64,000 nt of DNA, taken from Crocodylus rhombifer. Taxonomy: Eukaryota; Chordata; Crocodylia; Crocodylidae. Position 1 is the first letter of the stretch; each line of letters starts with the position of its first letter. Below the pieces are notes generated by a model that worked only from the letters and a program-made list of their open reading frames with translations, searched no databases and was not told the DNA's origin. The position numbers and the translations under genes are program-made. The stretch lies in contig JAVSML010024424.1 in the NCBI GenBank assembly GCA_038503035.1, forward strand, positions 1-64,000, read 5' to 3'. Shown piece by piece: positions 14,501-25,709 of this stretch.

Positions 14501-16624
14501 TAATATTTCCTGGAAAGTGATTGATAAAGCAGGATGCTTGCACAGCCCTGCACTGTTTTACACTGGGATTTATGGGTGTGGGTACCAGTGTGGAGGAACG
14601 ATACTAATGACTTTGCTTTGTTGCAAGTTTTTTAAAATGCAAAAAAATCAGGCCAGGTTGAAATGCAAGCATATGAAGAACTTGGAGCCCCGCAAAATGC
14701 CTGGGTATTTTAGATATATTGGCAGCATTTACTGACAATTCATTTATTTATATTTGAATGTCCAAATCTAATTTGGAAGCCTTGGTTGTGCCAGCTCTTC
14801 ATTGAAAATGTAAGCATTGAATGCAACAGAATCGTCTTATCAACAAAGCTTAAGTCATTTTTCCTCTTTAGGACCCTGGTCTTGCGTCACTTGTACCCGT
14901 TTAGATACTGACTGCATTGGACCCAGGGTGAAGCTCAGACGTCTGGGAGGTGGTAGATAGGCAGCCTGCAGTTCGGCACTGAGCACTTTAGGATTATGAA
15001 AGGAACTATTGTGATTACTCTAACATATGTTTCCATGGTAAATGCTGGAGCTGGCCTATGCATCCTTCCTGATCATCTTGTGACTGCACACCATGAGCTC
15101 ACTGATGATATAAATAATACCCTGTGCCTGAGAGTGTCAGAGAGAACTCACCATAAAGTGTAATCCCCGGTCACATTATTTAGCAGACCTACTTTCTTGC
15201 TTTTTTTCTCTTGGGATCCTTAACCAGCAAAGACTGGAAAATCAAGTTTCACAGCGTCTGCAATGAATACGTATGCGTTCAGGTTGGAGAAGTGTTAAGC
15301 TTTCTAACACTAGGTATTGGTGCAGCCAACTGAACATGCTGCTAAGCATTTCAATATGCTGGCATCCAAGACAACATGTGAATTTGCCTATTTTTCTTCT
15401 TACCCATTTTTATGGCCCAAATTCCCTTCCCTTGTGTCTCGCTTCTTCTGTATCAGCACGGCTTGGAAGCTGTGTCCTTTGCGCGTTGCTTGGGCTGCTT
15501 GCCTGGTGAAACATGCAGTGTCATGACTGCTGTGAAGACTTCAGAGCACGGTAACTCTAGTTGAGGAGAGTATTTAATGAGCTGAGATTCCTGCGGTTCC
15601 TCGGCTGTCAGGAACAAAACCGGTCCCCTTTGGACTGCAAAAGCACGTGGCACTCCAGTGAGCAGGAACATTCCCCTCACTTCCCCCTCAAGTGTTGCTG
15701 GGGACTTGTCGATTCAATCTGCTAACAGGTTCGCAAAGCTTCATGGTGCAATGTGCTTTCAATCCCGTGGGAGGGGGGGAAGCCTTCAGACTCCACACGC
15801 TTGTGGCAGCATTTGTTGTCTCCTTTTCCATGTTGGAAAACCTGCTGTTCTATTGATGAAGAAATGGCCATGGGTCACCACGAGAAATGCACAAATTCAG
15901 GGACTTGAATTTGCAGATTCATGGCTCGGAAGATGAGCACAGGCCAGTAGAGGCTATTAATAGCTGGATGGATGCTTCAATTCCTGAGTGGGTAACTTGA
16001 GGTCCCGTGAAGGAGTCTCGCATTCATCAGGCAGTGAGGCTGAGCACCCACTCTGGAAGCTGGGCCCTTTAAGGCATCTCAGGTTGGCTGCCCAGACTGT
16101 AAGGCCCAAGTCCCCAGCCTCTTTGGGGAACTCTTGCTCTCCTTCTCCCCGCCAGCGCTCTGGGACTGGGCTAGTCCCAGTTTCCCTGAGAGCTGAGTTT
16201 TTACCCATCCATGATCATGCAGCAGATTTGTCTGTGCCTTCCCAGAGAGCAAAGCTTTCTGCTGCAGCCATGTGGTTATTGGGGTCCTTTTCTTTTTTAT
16301 GTGCAAGACCTCAGGGGAATCTCAAGTGCAGTCCAGAGAAGGAGACTCCCCTGCCTTACTTTTGAGGGCATGCCTCTGCCTCCTTCCAAAATTGCTTCAG
16401 TGTAGAGGTGAGAGGGAACTGTTTGTTTTCACATTAGCTGCATTTTTCTTTCTAGGGAAATTATTAAAAAAGGGAACTATAGGAAGTCTCCAGAGCCACT
16501 AGATGCACTGGTGGCTGGTAAAGGTGTCAGTAGGCGCAGGGGGCTAAGGATGCACATGTCCTGTCATTCCTTCTCCTGGATTTGGCCTTAATGCAAGGCC
16601 ATCTTCTAAACCCTGTGAATTATG

Positions 16625-16700
16625 GCTGGGATTTTCAAAAGAGTTTGAAACCCATCCCTCAATGGCTGTCAGTGGGAGATGGACACTTTTAGCACCAGCC
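16625..16700. repeat. Fragment of a sauropsid palindromic repeat (GGGATTTTCAAAAG type)
   Basis: GGGATTTTCAAAAGAGTTTG followed by CCCATCCCTCAATGG and CAGTGGGAGATGGACACTTT resembles a diverged half of a common sauropsid foldback repeat. Assignment rests on pattern memory and is weak. Confidence 0.35.
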
Positions 16701-18119
16701 CATGATTGAAGAGGGCTGGAGGCAGTGATGAGAGCAGGATTTTTAGGATTGATCCTGAGGTCACTTAAAAAGCCCGAGCCACGTGAGCCACCCGTCCCTT
16801 TCTCTGTCTTCCCTTTGAAGCTGACGCAAAAGTCATCTGCTGCCCTTTTCTTGAGCAGGACACTAAGATGTGTCCCAGGCTCCTTTGCAAAGCCCATCTA
16901 GGAATCAGTCTACCCTATATTTGTCTGTCTTTTGGGGCTTGTTTCTACCCAGAGGCAGAGACAGAAAATGGGTTGTAGAAAGGCTGGGAGAGCCAGCAAC
17001 AAGGAATTGTGGGATTGGTGCTGGAGGACTTATTGTGCTTGCAGCCTGCAGCTCCGGGGGGTGCTGAACATACTGCAAGAAGGGGTAGCAAGGAGGTGGC
17101 TGAGTGTGGATAAGCCTCAGACCCAGGTTTTCGGCAGAGCTCCCAGGGTCAGACTGGGCTATTGCTGAGAGTCAAGCGAGGTACCGCCAATGGTTGGCAG
17201 AGGCTTACGGGCAACCTCGTGTGACCCGGCTCGTTCGATCTCTGGCATCGCTTCTGGTCTCCGCCAGAGCCAGCCTCCCTGTCATCTTAACCTTGCTCCA
17301 GCCAGCCTGTGATGCAAGGCCTGGCACCAGATGTTCCCTCCCACTGCTCTGCAGGTACTCACCAAACCCTGCAGCCACGCTGCGCGTGCTTGGGAGTGGC
17401 CCTACGGATGGCGCTGGAGTGGCCTCACAAGCCACATCCAGATGGAGGTGGATGGGGCAGGGGTGTGCTTGGGCCCATTTTGCCTGGGACAGCTGCTGCC
17501 ATGGTGTAGACCGTGGGTCAAACTACAGCACATGGGATAGCAGTGGCAGGATGGCACGGAGAACTGGAGGCGGCCGCCACCAAGGGAAAGGCCAGCAGCG
17601 GTGGCCGGGGCCGGTGTTAGAGCCGAGCTGGGTTAATTTGGCCCCCTGTTGCTACACAGTAGTAACCCGTGGTGTAGAGTAGACAAGTCTTCCGTGGCTG
17701 AGACTCAATCCTGGGCCTGTGATGTGCTTTCATCAATGAAATGGCAAGCTAGGCAGCATCCCTGTCCTGATGAACCATCCCTCTCCCCTCTCTCTCTCTC
17801 TACCTGCTGTGAATTCAGGTACCTGGCACCTGGTTTAATCCTCCTGCACAATGCTCAGGAGAGTCCCTGGGGTGTAAATGAGCGCCGCTTTGACTGCAGC
17901 CTGGTAGGGGCAGAGGCCCCACTGTTGTGATTAGCTTCCTGCCATGCGCAGCCCACTGCGCTGCTGACCCCTCCGCCCGATGCCTCTCATTTCCACCACG
18001 GCGCAAATCCTGAAACCTTCCAGGCAAGGACAGGATTTCTCCGGACTGGAAGCGGGGAGCGGAGAGGGGGCAGCCCCTTTCCCCGGCTGCCTCTGCTGAG
18101 CTTGTGGTTCTCATTGTTG

Positions 18120-18350
18120 TGTTAAACCTCTGACTCATCGGCGCAGAGCAGGCTGACAAAGTGCATCGCACAGGCTTCATTGTGCCACCATGGTGCGCGG
18201 ATACAAATGCAAATAGCGGCCCATTTCAGAGCACTGGCGCGCCACCCCGTCCATTATCCGCACAGCTGGCGTGTGAATGCTGCTGCCCGCGGAGGCTTAG
18301 CATCATTAATCGCACTCTGCAGAAAGCTGCGTGCACTGAAACGTCTGCAG
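18120..18350. promoter_or_regulatory. Candidate conserved regulatory element with AP-1, octamer and homeobox-type sites
   Basis: The stretch stands out as non-repetitive and motif-dense. It has TGACTCA at 18131-18137 (AP-1 site), ATGCAAAT at 18207-18214 (perfect POU octamer), GGCGCGCC near 18238 and CATTAAT near 18304 (homeodomain core). Its non-repeat texture is like vertebrate conserved non-coding elements, but conservation cannot be tested here. Confidence 0.35.
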
Positions 18351-18869
18351 CTATGTTTTTTTTTCCAGGGCATAGATTCCAATCCCAACCTCCCCCATCC
18401 TCCAGCAGAAGAAAGTCAAGTGACACCCGACCAGCCTTGCTCTCCCCTGGCTTCGTCCATCTGCCTCTCAACTTCTGCAGGCTCGGGCAATACAGTGGCA
18501 TTGCTTCACCGTGGAGAGACCAGAGCTAAGCACAAAACAGGGAGGCGATTTCTGGCCTCGCCCAGCTGTTGATGCAAGTTCTAGCAGTCTCCCCTTGGTC
18601 ACGCAGAGCAGGGTCATCCCAGCTGCGTTCAGCTGACTGCCGTCCTGGCCCTTTGCCAGCGGGCAACAAAACACACAACACAGAGCCAGTCACAACCCAA
18701 TTTTCTTTAATAAGGGGGCTGCAGACTGCAGTGTCTTTGCGCTCTCTCTGGTAATGCCCTGACTCGCATCAGGCCTCTGTTGTGTCAGGTGTTGTATGCA
18801 CATGTAACAAGAGACACCCCTGCTCCAAGGTGGCTCCAACCTGAACAGATGAGGTGGACTCGGTGGGGA

Positions 18870-19030
18870 AAAAGGAGTAGATGTTGCCCCTGTTTTACAG
18901 GTGGGCTGCTGAGGTGCAGAGAGGATTGGGTGACATGCCCAGGGTCACATGGGAAATCTGTGGCAGAGCTGAGAAATGATCCCAGATCTCTCAAGTCCCA
19001 GTTCAGTGTCTTAACTACCCAATTTATGCC
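18870..19030 (-). mobile_element. MIR-type CORE-SINE, antisense copy
   Basis: Read on the + strand it shows CCCCTGTTTTACAGGTGGGC, GAGGTGCAGAGAGGATTGGG, GACATGCCCAGGGTCACATG, TGGCAGAGCTGAG and CAGTGTCTTAACTACCC. These phrases are in the order and spacing of a reverse-complemented MIR, including its core region and part of the tRNA-derived head. It is old and diverged. Confidence 0.85.
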
Positions 19031-21831
19031 TTTATTTAATGGGTGGAGAGAAGCTGGCTGGCTTGCCTTTTAAAGGAGAAGGGCGTTGCAGCATTTCAGC
19101 GCAAGAACGCAGGGGAGGTGGCGGACCAAGCACGCGAGAGCCCCAAAGTACGAGCCACTAGCGTGCAGGTGGCAGGCACGTCACAGCCACACATCGGTGA
19201 TGAGCGTGGCGTCCTCTGCTTCTGACGTGCTGTGGCCAAGTGGACCAGATCCCAGAGGGAACCTGGAGAATAGCAAAGCGATTGGCAACATCTGGATCCG
19301 TCCATGGGGTCTGGCAGGAAAGGCTCAGTCTCTGAGTTGCCGGAGATGGATGACTGGGAGCAGGGGGTAAGGCCTAGTAATGAGTTTCCTAGGGGTGACA
19401 GCTAATTGAATGGATAAACCACAGGACCCTTTTAAAAGCATCGCTCGTTTTGCAAGCTCTACCAGTGAAGGATGGCGGTAGTCGGGGCTGCTCAGCAATC
19501 ACTGTCATTTTAGGCTGTCTTAAAGCCAATCCTGAGTGTTCAGCCAAACCCAGCTAGGGAACGAGTGTCAGGGGCAGAGCAGGTGACGGCCCACAGTGGG
19601 TTTCCTTCGGGAACTCCCCCCGGCCCCAAATGGGACTGCTTCAGACGGCTGACATGGGTGAAATATTGCTGTTGTCGAGACGGCATTTAGCTCACTTCTG
19701 TTGCTTTGGCAGCTCAGTGAGTTTCAGGACAGTTGCCAGGCTGGGAGACAAGCCTGCAAAGCGAGTCTCTGTCTGCGAGCACGACGAAATGCTCTTCTTC
19801 CTCCCCACCCACCCACTTTTTTCAACCTTCCCTTGCTGTCTCATCTCAAAGCCAGAAAGCACCTGTTGGAAATGGGCTCGAGGGGCACTTTCTTTTGCCT
19901 TCCAGCTCATCTCAGCCTGGGCAGCAAGGGCGGCTCCTGCCTGGGCTTTGCTCAGGCTCCTGCAGCATGTGACTAGCAGCTCTTGGGCTTCCTTTGCTGG
20001 CTCTGCTCCTTGTCACTGCTTCCAACGGGTCCCCACCCTGCATCCCGCAGGCTCTGCCACTTCCTCCCGCTGCGGGAGGGTGTCAGTGGGGAGCTGCGTC
20101 TCATTCCAGCGCCCGGCAGTGCGGTTATTAAACCCTCCTCCCTGCCTGCCGGAGCTGCCAGAAGCAATGGCGTGGCTGTGGGAGAGGCTGAGCTCGCATC
20201 AGCCAGGCTTCTTTTGTGCCCTTGCTCCTCCCTGCAAGCTCCCCTGATCTTTTCCTGTCACTGAAGGAGATGAAGAGATTCACAGGTTTCTGTGGGCCCT
20301 TCTTGATATTGGGTAGGGAGGTGGGTGTCTCAGGCCCGCTGGGCCTGGGTGCCTTGACCAGACCCAGGGGCAGATCGGGGCCAGGGCCTAGCTCAGCCAC
20401 GATTGATGGAGCTGTATTGCCCCAGCACTCCAGGCTAATTGCCTGCCTGCTTTCATGTCCAACTCTCCTCCGGCATGGCTGACCCCCTGTTTATTCAGGA
20501 TCATTGCACGTGGTTTTTCTGAGTCCAAGCACCTTCGGTTTTTTCCATTCATGCTTTGTCTGTGCCGGACTCTTAAAAGTGCCTTTGCTGATGCCAGGTG
20601 CTGTTAGCTCTGGGAGCGCATGCCCCCCGCTCCTCTCTGAAACCACTGCTGGCAGAAGAGCCTCACTGCCTTTCCGAGTAAATAGCCAAGTCCTTCCACC
20701 CATGGCAGATCCCTGCTAGTTTTTGACTTGCTTTATAATCTTATGATTTGAGGTACATCAGGAAAAAGCACGAGGTGGCAGAGACTGACCTTGGAGGGCC
20801 CTAAAGGGGCCAGAAAAACGTGTGTTGTAGAGGCTGATGGCTCCAAAAATCCCGACCCCTGACCTGCCCAGCAGCAAATGTCACTGCGTGGAGACTGGGC
20901 TGGACCACCCCAGAGGACCCCATCCTGGAGGGTCGGCAGAGTGGTTCACTTCGGGACTGTTCCTCCAGCCTCGCGTGCCCCTGGCCCTTGGTGCTGGGGC
21001 TTGTTCTGTGGCCCCCTCTGAGTCCCGTTTCTCCCGCAAAGGAGAACTTGCCCCGGCACAGACCTGTTCCCGTGGACGGTGAACCCCCGAACGCTGGCCA
21101 GCCCGTGTCCTCCTCAGAGCGGGCGCAGAGGGGACCTGACGGGGCGGGTTCTGCTTCTCCCACCTCCGAAGAAGCCAGCCCCTGGCGAACAGCCTGCAGT
21201 GCCCGCGTGGGGAAATCTGGGGGTTGTGGTTAGGCAGTCTGGTGCCCAGGGAGGCCCTGCTGCTATTCACAGCCTGTCTGCATGTGGCTCCTGGGTCTGA
21301 ATAAGGCCCTGGCACTGTTCCTGGCTGAGTGCACCTGGAAGACGAAGACCAGGACGATGCTGTGTTGCATGTGGCCCCTGTGCTTCAGGATGCCCGCCCC
21401 GGGGCTGGCAGCAAACACGCCGCACCACTCACCTGCAGGCCAGGAGCTAACAGCAGGGGGCGTCGGGGGGACGCGCGGCATGCCCTGCCCCAGCCGGGGC
21501 AGTCAGGAGGGGGTGATCGGGTGTTTCAAGAGCCCCACGGCAGCAGCCGCTCCTCAGCCCCCTCCTCTGCCTCTAGTGCAGGGGTTTGTCGGCTAGTGGG
21601 TGAAGTCACCCGACCTGTGCGGATTAAACTGTTCCTGACTGGCCCAGCTGCATCCTGTGGGGGCACTTCAGCCACTGCCTGTACCCGCTGTCTCCCTGCT
21701 GCTTGCTTCCCCCCGCGTGCAACAGCCCGGAGGAAGCCAGCCAGGCCTACAGCGGTAGCCCGCAAGCCAGGGCGGGCCCAGGTGGCTCTTCGGAGATGTC
21801 CCGCGCCTGACTTGCATGTCTGAGTCAAGTT

Positions 21832-21855
21832 CCTCTGATATAATTATATCAGAGG
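21832..21855. repeat. Perfect 24-bp palindrome
   Basis: Half-site CCTCTGATATAA is followed directly by its exact reverse complement, so the 24 bases read the same on both strands. There is no spacer. It lies in a GC-rich neighbourhood while its core is AT-only, which makes a chance origin less likely. Confidence 0.9.
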
Positions 21856-22339
21856 CAAACTAAAAGGAAAGACTGATGTCACTCTGCACAGGAACTGCTC
21901 CCCCCGCAACCAGGGGCACGTGTCAGAGCAGGGCGCACAGGCAAAGCGGATGCTCGGCTGCAGAGCAGCACATGCCTGGTGCCGTGCAAGATGCAAGCAA
22001 GTGCAGCTCCGCTACGTGTCCTGCAGATGTGGGGCACATCCAGCAGCAGCCGCTTGGGCCTGCCATGAGCCCATGTGCCTGGATAGCCGAGCTCCTTGTG
22101 CACCCCCACACCTGACCGTGCTTCTCCATGCACTCCCAGGGGACAGGGAAAGGACCAGGGGTTTTATACAAGGAGCAAGGATTTGCTGTCACAGGCTGGG
22201 CAGGATATTCAAGCTCCTGCTTCAGGGCTTCAACCAGCTGCACACGTGCAGGGATCAACAGATTCCTGATGGCTTCCTCTGCTCGCCTCTTGCCAGGGGC
22301 CGGAGCCTGGGCAACTAGGACTGTGTCTCCCGCCGAGTC

Positions 22340-22640
22340 CGGCCATTGCTTCTCTTTATTAAGGAATCCAAGTTATCACATAATAGATTTAACCTTTAGA
22401 CATACACTCACCTAAAATAAACCCAACAACAGATCTTTTTCTTCTAGCAACAGGGCTCCTTTAACCCAAGTCAGTGCTCACAAGAGTCCGGCGCGCTTTT
22501 CTTTCAGTCTCCGGCAGTTCCCTTCAGTTTTCATTGGTGTTAAGAATTCGCCTTCCTTCATCTCTGTATAATAATATAACCATTCACCTCCTCTTCTTCC
22601 CTAGGCCTCACAATCTTCTGTTCTTCCCTGCTTTTACATT
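22340..22640. other. AT-richer island with a minus-strand AATAAA
   Basis: About 300 bases of AT-richer DNA sit inside GC-rich sequence. On the minus strand AATAAA lies at 22355-22360. It may be a decayed LTR or other insertion, or the 3' end of a minus-strand non-coding transcript. I could not identify a family or termini. Confidence 0.25.
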
Positions 22641-23354
22641 TTACATCGAGCCCAAATGTGTTCTCAAAGGTTTGGCTCATGGGACGTGCATTTGCCTTTA
22701 ATGCTCCAAAAAAGTTTCTCAGATTTTCTGGTTTGGAGGCAGGAAAATATAGATATGTTTTTTAGCAAGTTCCAAAAGTTGCCACTAATTGAATTTCCAA
22801 GTGGGCAGCTATTTTTCCTTTCCCCTGTAGAACACTGGTTTTCCATTCCTAAAACTTCAGGTCTGGCCACCTCTGGTGTGTCCCTCATGCCTACAAGCAA
22901 ACTGCCCCCTTGACAGGGCATGGGCATGCCAGTTCGGTCCCTGGCCAGGAAGGGCAATGAGACACCAGCTTTGCAGCACCTGGCTGTAATAGTGCGCTGC
23001 TGGGGACAATCTCGTTTGAGGCTGCCAAGCAAGGCAGGCAGAAATGCAGCATTTCCACCCCTGGGATCAGTCCAAGATTTTGAAATCTGGTTTTGTCCTG
23101 AATCGGGGGGTGAAAAGCTGACACCCTGCTGTGTTTTACCGTATTTAGAAAATGCGTGGCTGCGACCTCTTGCAGTGCCTCACTGGCTTAGGGTTGCACT
23201 ATTTTATTAGAGTAATGCGAGGTGATAAATGAGGAGCATCACACCGCAAGGGACGTGTTCCTGCATGACCGTATTGAAATGCGTTGGATCATTTCCCATG
23301 GCAATGTTGATGGGATCGGCCGGTTCCCCCGTGCAGCTTGCTGAAAAGGTGTGT

Positions 23355-24120
23355 CAGAGGGGCTATGACAGCAGTCTTCAGCTACGTGAAGGGCTGCCAT
23401 AAAGAAGAGGGAGAGCACCTTTCCTCTCTCGCTGCCGAGAGGAGGACATGGACCAATGGCTTGGAGTAGCAGCAAAGTAGGTTTAGACTGGATATCCGGA
23501 AACACTTCTTCGCTGTGAGACCAGCGAGGCAGCGGGATAGATGCTGTGAGGAGTTGCACACCTCCAGTGATGGAGAGGCCACAAGAAGAGGCTGGACAGG
23601 CAGTGGTTGGGGGTGATCTAGGCATAGTGCCGCCTATATACTGCTGTGGGTATTTCCCAGGTTTCTGGGCTTTGCTGGTTGCCCCCTCCCCACCTTTCTG
23701 GTACAGGTGTCGGGGGTTTTAAGCCTCAGATGCATTGGGAATTGGCTGCAGCCCAGGCTGGGGATGGGGACTGGGCTGTGCCAAGGCTCCTGCTGGCACT
23801 TTGGTCGTGGTTAGAGGATCTTGCCTCTCCACTCAGGGTCAGACTGATGCCATGTTTGGGGTCAGGAAGGAGTTTTATCCCATGCTCAGATTGGTACGGG
23901 CTGTGGGGGGTTGCCCTCCTCTGTGGCAGAGACCGTGGCCTCTACTCGAGATCTCTTGAGTATACGCTGACAACATTTCGTAGAAGCAGGACGTCGGCTG
24001 TCACAGTTCCCTTGCTTTACCTCTGGCAGGTTCGGGTGTGATGTGTTGTATCGTGTCAGGGCTGACGGCAGTCTTGCTAAGAAGTCAGGTTACGGATTTG
24101 TCTGGGATGGTTTGGATAGC
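23355..24120 (+). mobile_element. CR1-type LINE 3' end with long 3' UTR
   Basis: The coding remnant reads FSYVKGCHKEEGEHL, LAAERRTWTNGLE and FRLDIRKHFFAVRPARQ, the C-terminal end of CR1 ORF2 with frameshifts. The 3' UTR follows, with GGGGTCAGGAAGGAGTTTTA, TGCTCAGATTGGTACGGGCT, CTTTACCTCTGGCAGGTTCG and GGTATGGTTTGGATAG-like phrases. The last part matches the element at 42865-43037, so both belong to one subfamily. Confidence 0.75.
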
Positions 24121-25000
24121 CCCACTTCTCTGTGACTTTATAATCCGGCCCAGCCCCAGGCCGAGCTCCCACCCACGCTCTGCCCTTGTCCTCTGTGCTG
24201 GAGGCGGGTGAGGACGGCTCGCGAAGCGGGAAGGGACAGTCCTGTTCCCCAGCACCTGAAGCATTAAGAGATGAGAACCTCAATGGGAAAGGTCCTCGTC
24301 TGAGAAGGCAGCAGGTACGTGTCGCTTTAGTTCAGGGCAAAGTGTCCTTCCTTGCTGCAGACCATTACGCTGAGCACTGGCTAACGTGGGTTCTTGCTGT
24401 TAAAAATAGCTAAAAATTAGCCTGGAGTAAACCCTGCTCTTCCTCCCACCCCACCGGCTTCCCCAAGGGACCCCATGTAGCACCGTGGTTCACTTTTCTG
24501 ACAGAGCGGTGCAGCTGTGGTCGCCTCTCTCCCCCCATCATCGTTCCAGCGCCAGCCCCTGGCATCTGCGTGTGGACAGACAGCGCTCAGCCTCCCCCAG
24601 GCTTTGATCCTGTCCACCCGGGGAGACGAACAGGATGTGAGGGGACTGAGGCAAGGCAGGATGCAGCTCGCTGGCAGAGGCCAAAGCAGCTGCACGAGAG
24701 GGTGGTTCTCACCCGACGGCCTTCAGCCATCTCGCTCTTTCTCCTGATCGGCATATTGTAATCGCTACGCCTCATTAACGAAGGGCGTTTCACTGTGAGA
24801 TGGCACAGGCTTGCTCTCTGCTGTTCCCGTTGCTGGACTCCACGGAGCTTCTTTCAGGCACCATCCTGAACAGTTGCTGCATTTTAGGACAGAGGAGGCA
24901 TTCACTGTCCTGCAAGGAAGGCCTGCTCTCAGTGGAGCCCAAAGCATGGGAGCTAAGGGGCGGCATAGCACTGTCAGCGTGGCCTCTGCCCTGGGGGGAA
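24120..25000. other. Intergenic, nothing recognised
   Basis: GC-rich unique-looking sequence between a CR1 tail and the CA tract. No gene, no clear repeat and no strong regulatory pattern seen. Confidence 0.5.
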
Positions 25001-25003
25001 CGT

Positions 25004-25004
25004 C

Positions 25005-25051
<47 letters not shown>

Positions 25052-25370
25052 CATGTATATGCACACTGACACACAAACGCATACACATTTGCATGCATGT
25101 GCACACACATCCACAGATGCACAAATGCACATATACATGCACACACACAAAGAAGCACAACTGCGCACCCGCGTGCAGGCGCACACATGCATGCAAACGT
25201 GTACGCACATACACATGCATAGGCATACACACAGATGCACAAATGTGTACACAGGTGCATGTGTGTGCACACACAGATGCATGAACATACACACACATGC
25301 AGCTGCACACGTGCACAAACATATGCACACAAAGAGTTGGACGCATGCATACATACGTACATACATACAG
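25004..25370. repeat. CA/TG-rich alternating purine-pyrimidine microsatellite tract, left part
   Basis: It starts with a pure (CA)n run to about 25049, then degenerates into mixed ACAC, GCAT and ACGT units for over 300 bases. Nearly every step alternates purine and pyrimidine. Open frames across it (Thr-His or Cys-Val repeats) are artefacts of the repeat. Confidence 0.93.
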
Positions 25371-25598
25371 ATGCAAGGGAAGTTCAGGTTAGATATTAGG
25401 AAGAATTTTCTCACCAGGAGGGTATTCGAGCGCTGGAACAGGTTACCCAGAGAGGTCAGGGAATCTCCACCCTTGGAGGTTTTTAAGACCCAGCTAGACA
25501 AAATCCTGGCTGGGATGATCTAGTTGGGGATGATCCTGCTTGGAGCAGGGGGTTAGAGTAGATGTGAGGTCCCTTCCAGCCCTCATTTTCTAGGATTG
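25371..25598 (+). mobile_element. CR1 3' tail embedded in the CA tract
   Basis: The translation reads KFRLDIRKNFLTRRVFERWN, then RLPREVRESPPLEVFKTQLD, then KILAGMI with a stop at 25520-25522. That is the intact final segment of CR1 ORF2. The 3' UTR follows, with GGGGGTTAGAGTAGATG, GAGGTCCCTTCCAGCCCTCA and a TTCTAGGATT end. It is strongly 5'-truncated, only about 225 bases, and has CA-rich repeats on both sides. Confidence 0.9.
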
Positions 25599-25709
25599 CA
25601 CTCACACACACACACATCGTGCACCGATGCATGCACACACACAGATACACATATGCACGAACACACATATGCATGCATACAAGCGCACCCACCTACATAC
25701 ACACATGGG
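25599..25709. repeat. CA/TG-rich microsatellite tract, right part
   Basis: (CA)n resumes at once after the CR1 tail and continues as mixed CACA, ATGC and ATAC units to about 25709. Unit composition is like the left part, suggesting one tract interrupted by the insertion or expansion from both edges. Confidence 0.88.

Larger units (their letters stand above)
9568..15400. other. AT-rich intergenic DNA, no gene seen
   Basis: I see no host gene in this 5.8-kb stretch. It holds a 27-bp tandem duplication (10205-10253), a CR1 tail fragment (about 11500-11568) and an isolated AATAAA at 12656-12661. A 167-codon open frame at 12038-12541 lacks recognisable domains and contains repeat-like phrases (CCCAATTTAGCAAAGCAGTT near 12171). 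CAGGGGTTGGTCAGC at 13127 resembles a hAT terminus but has no partner end. Confidence 0.55.
15400..23350. other. GC-rich intergenic DNA, no gene seen
   Basis: Composition rises from about 15.4 kb and open frames become long in all six frames, as expected from scarce stop codons. None carries a domain I recognise. Supported items are a candidate conserved element (18120-18350), a MIR-type SINE (18870-19030), a perfect palindrome (21832-21855), and an AT-richer island at about 22340-22640. A short CT run is at about 17790-17804. Confidence 0.5.

Noticed and set aside
24765..25501. Cys/Val- and Thr/His-rich open frames of 119-203 codons
   Set aside because: They are translations of the CA/TG microsatellite in different frames.
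25004..25709. Possible CRISPR-like or satellite array
   Set aside because: Units are di- and tetranucleotide microsatellite steps with no repeat-spacer pattern; the genome is vertebrate.
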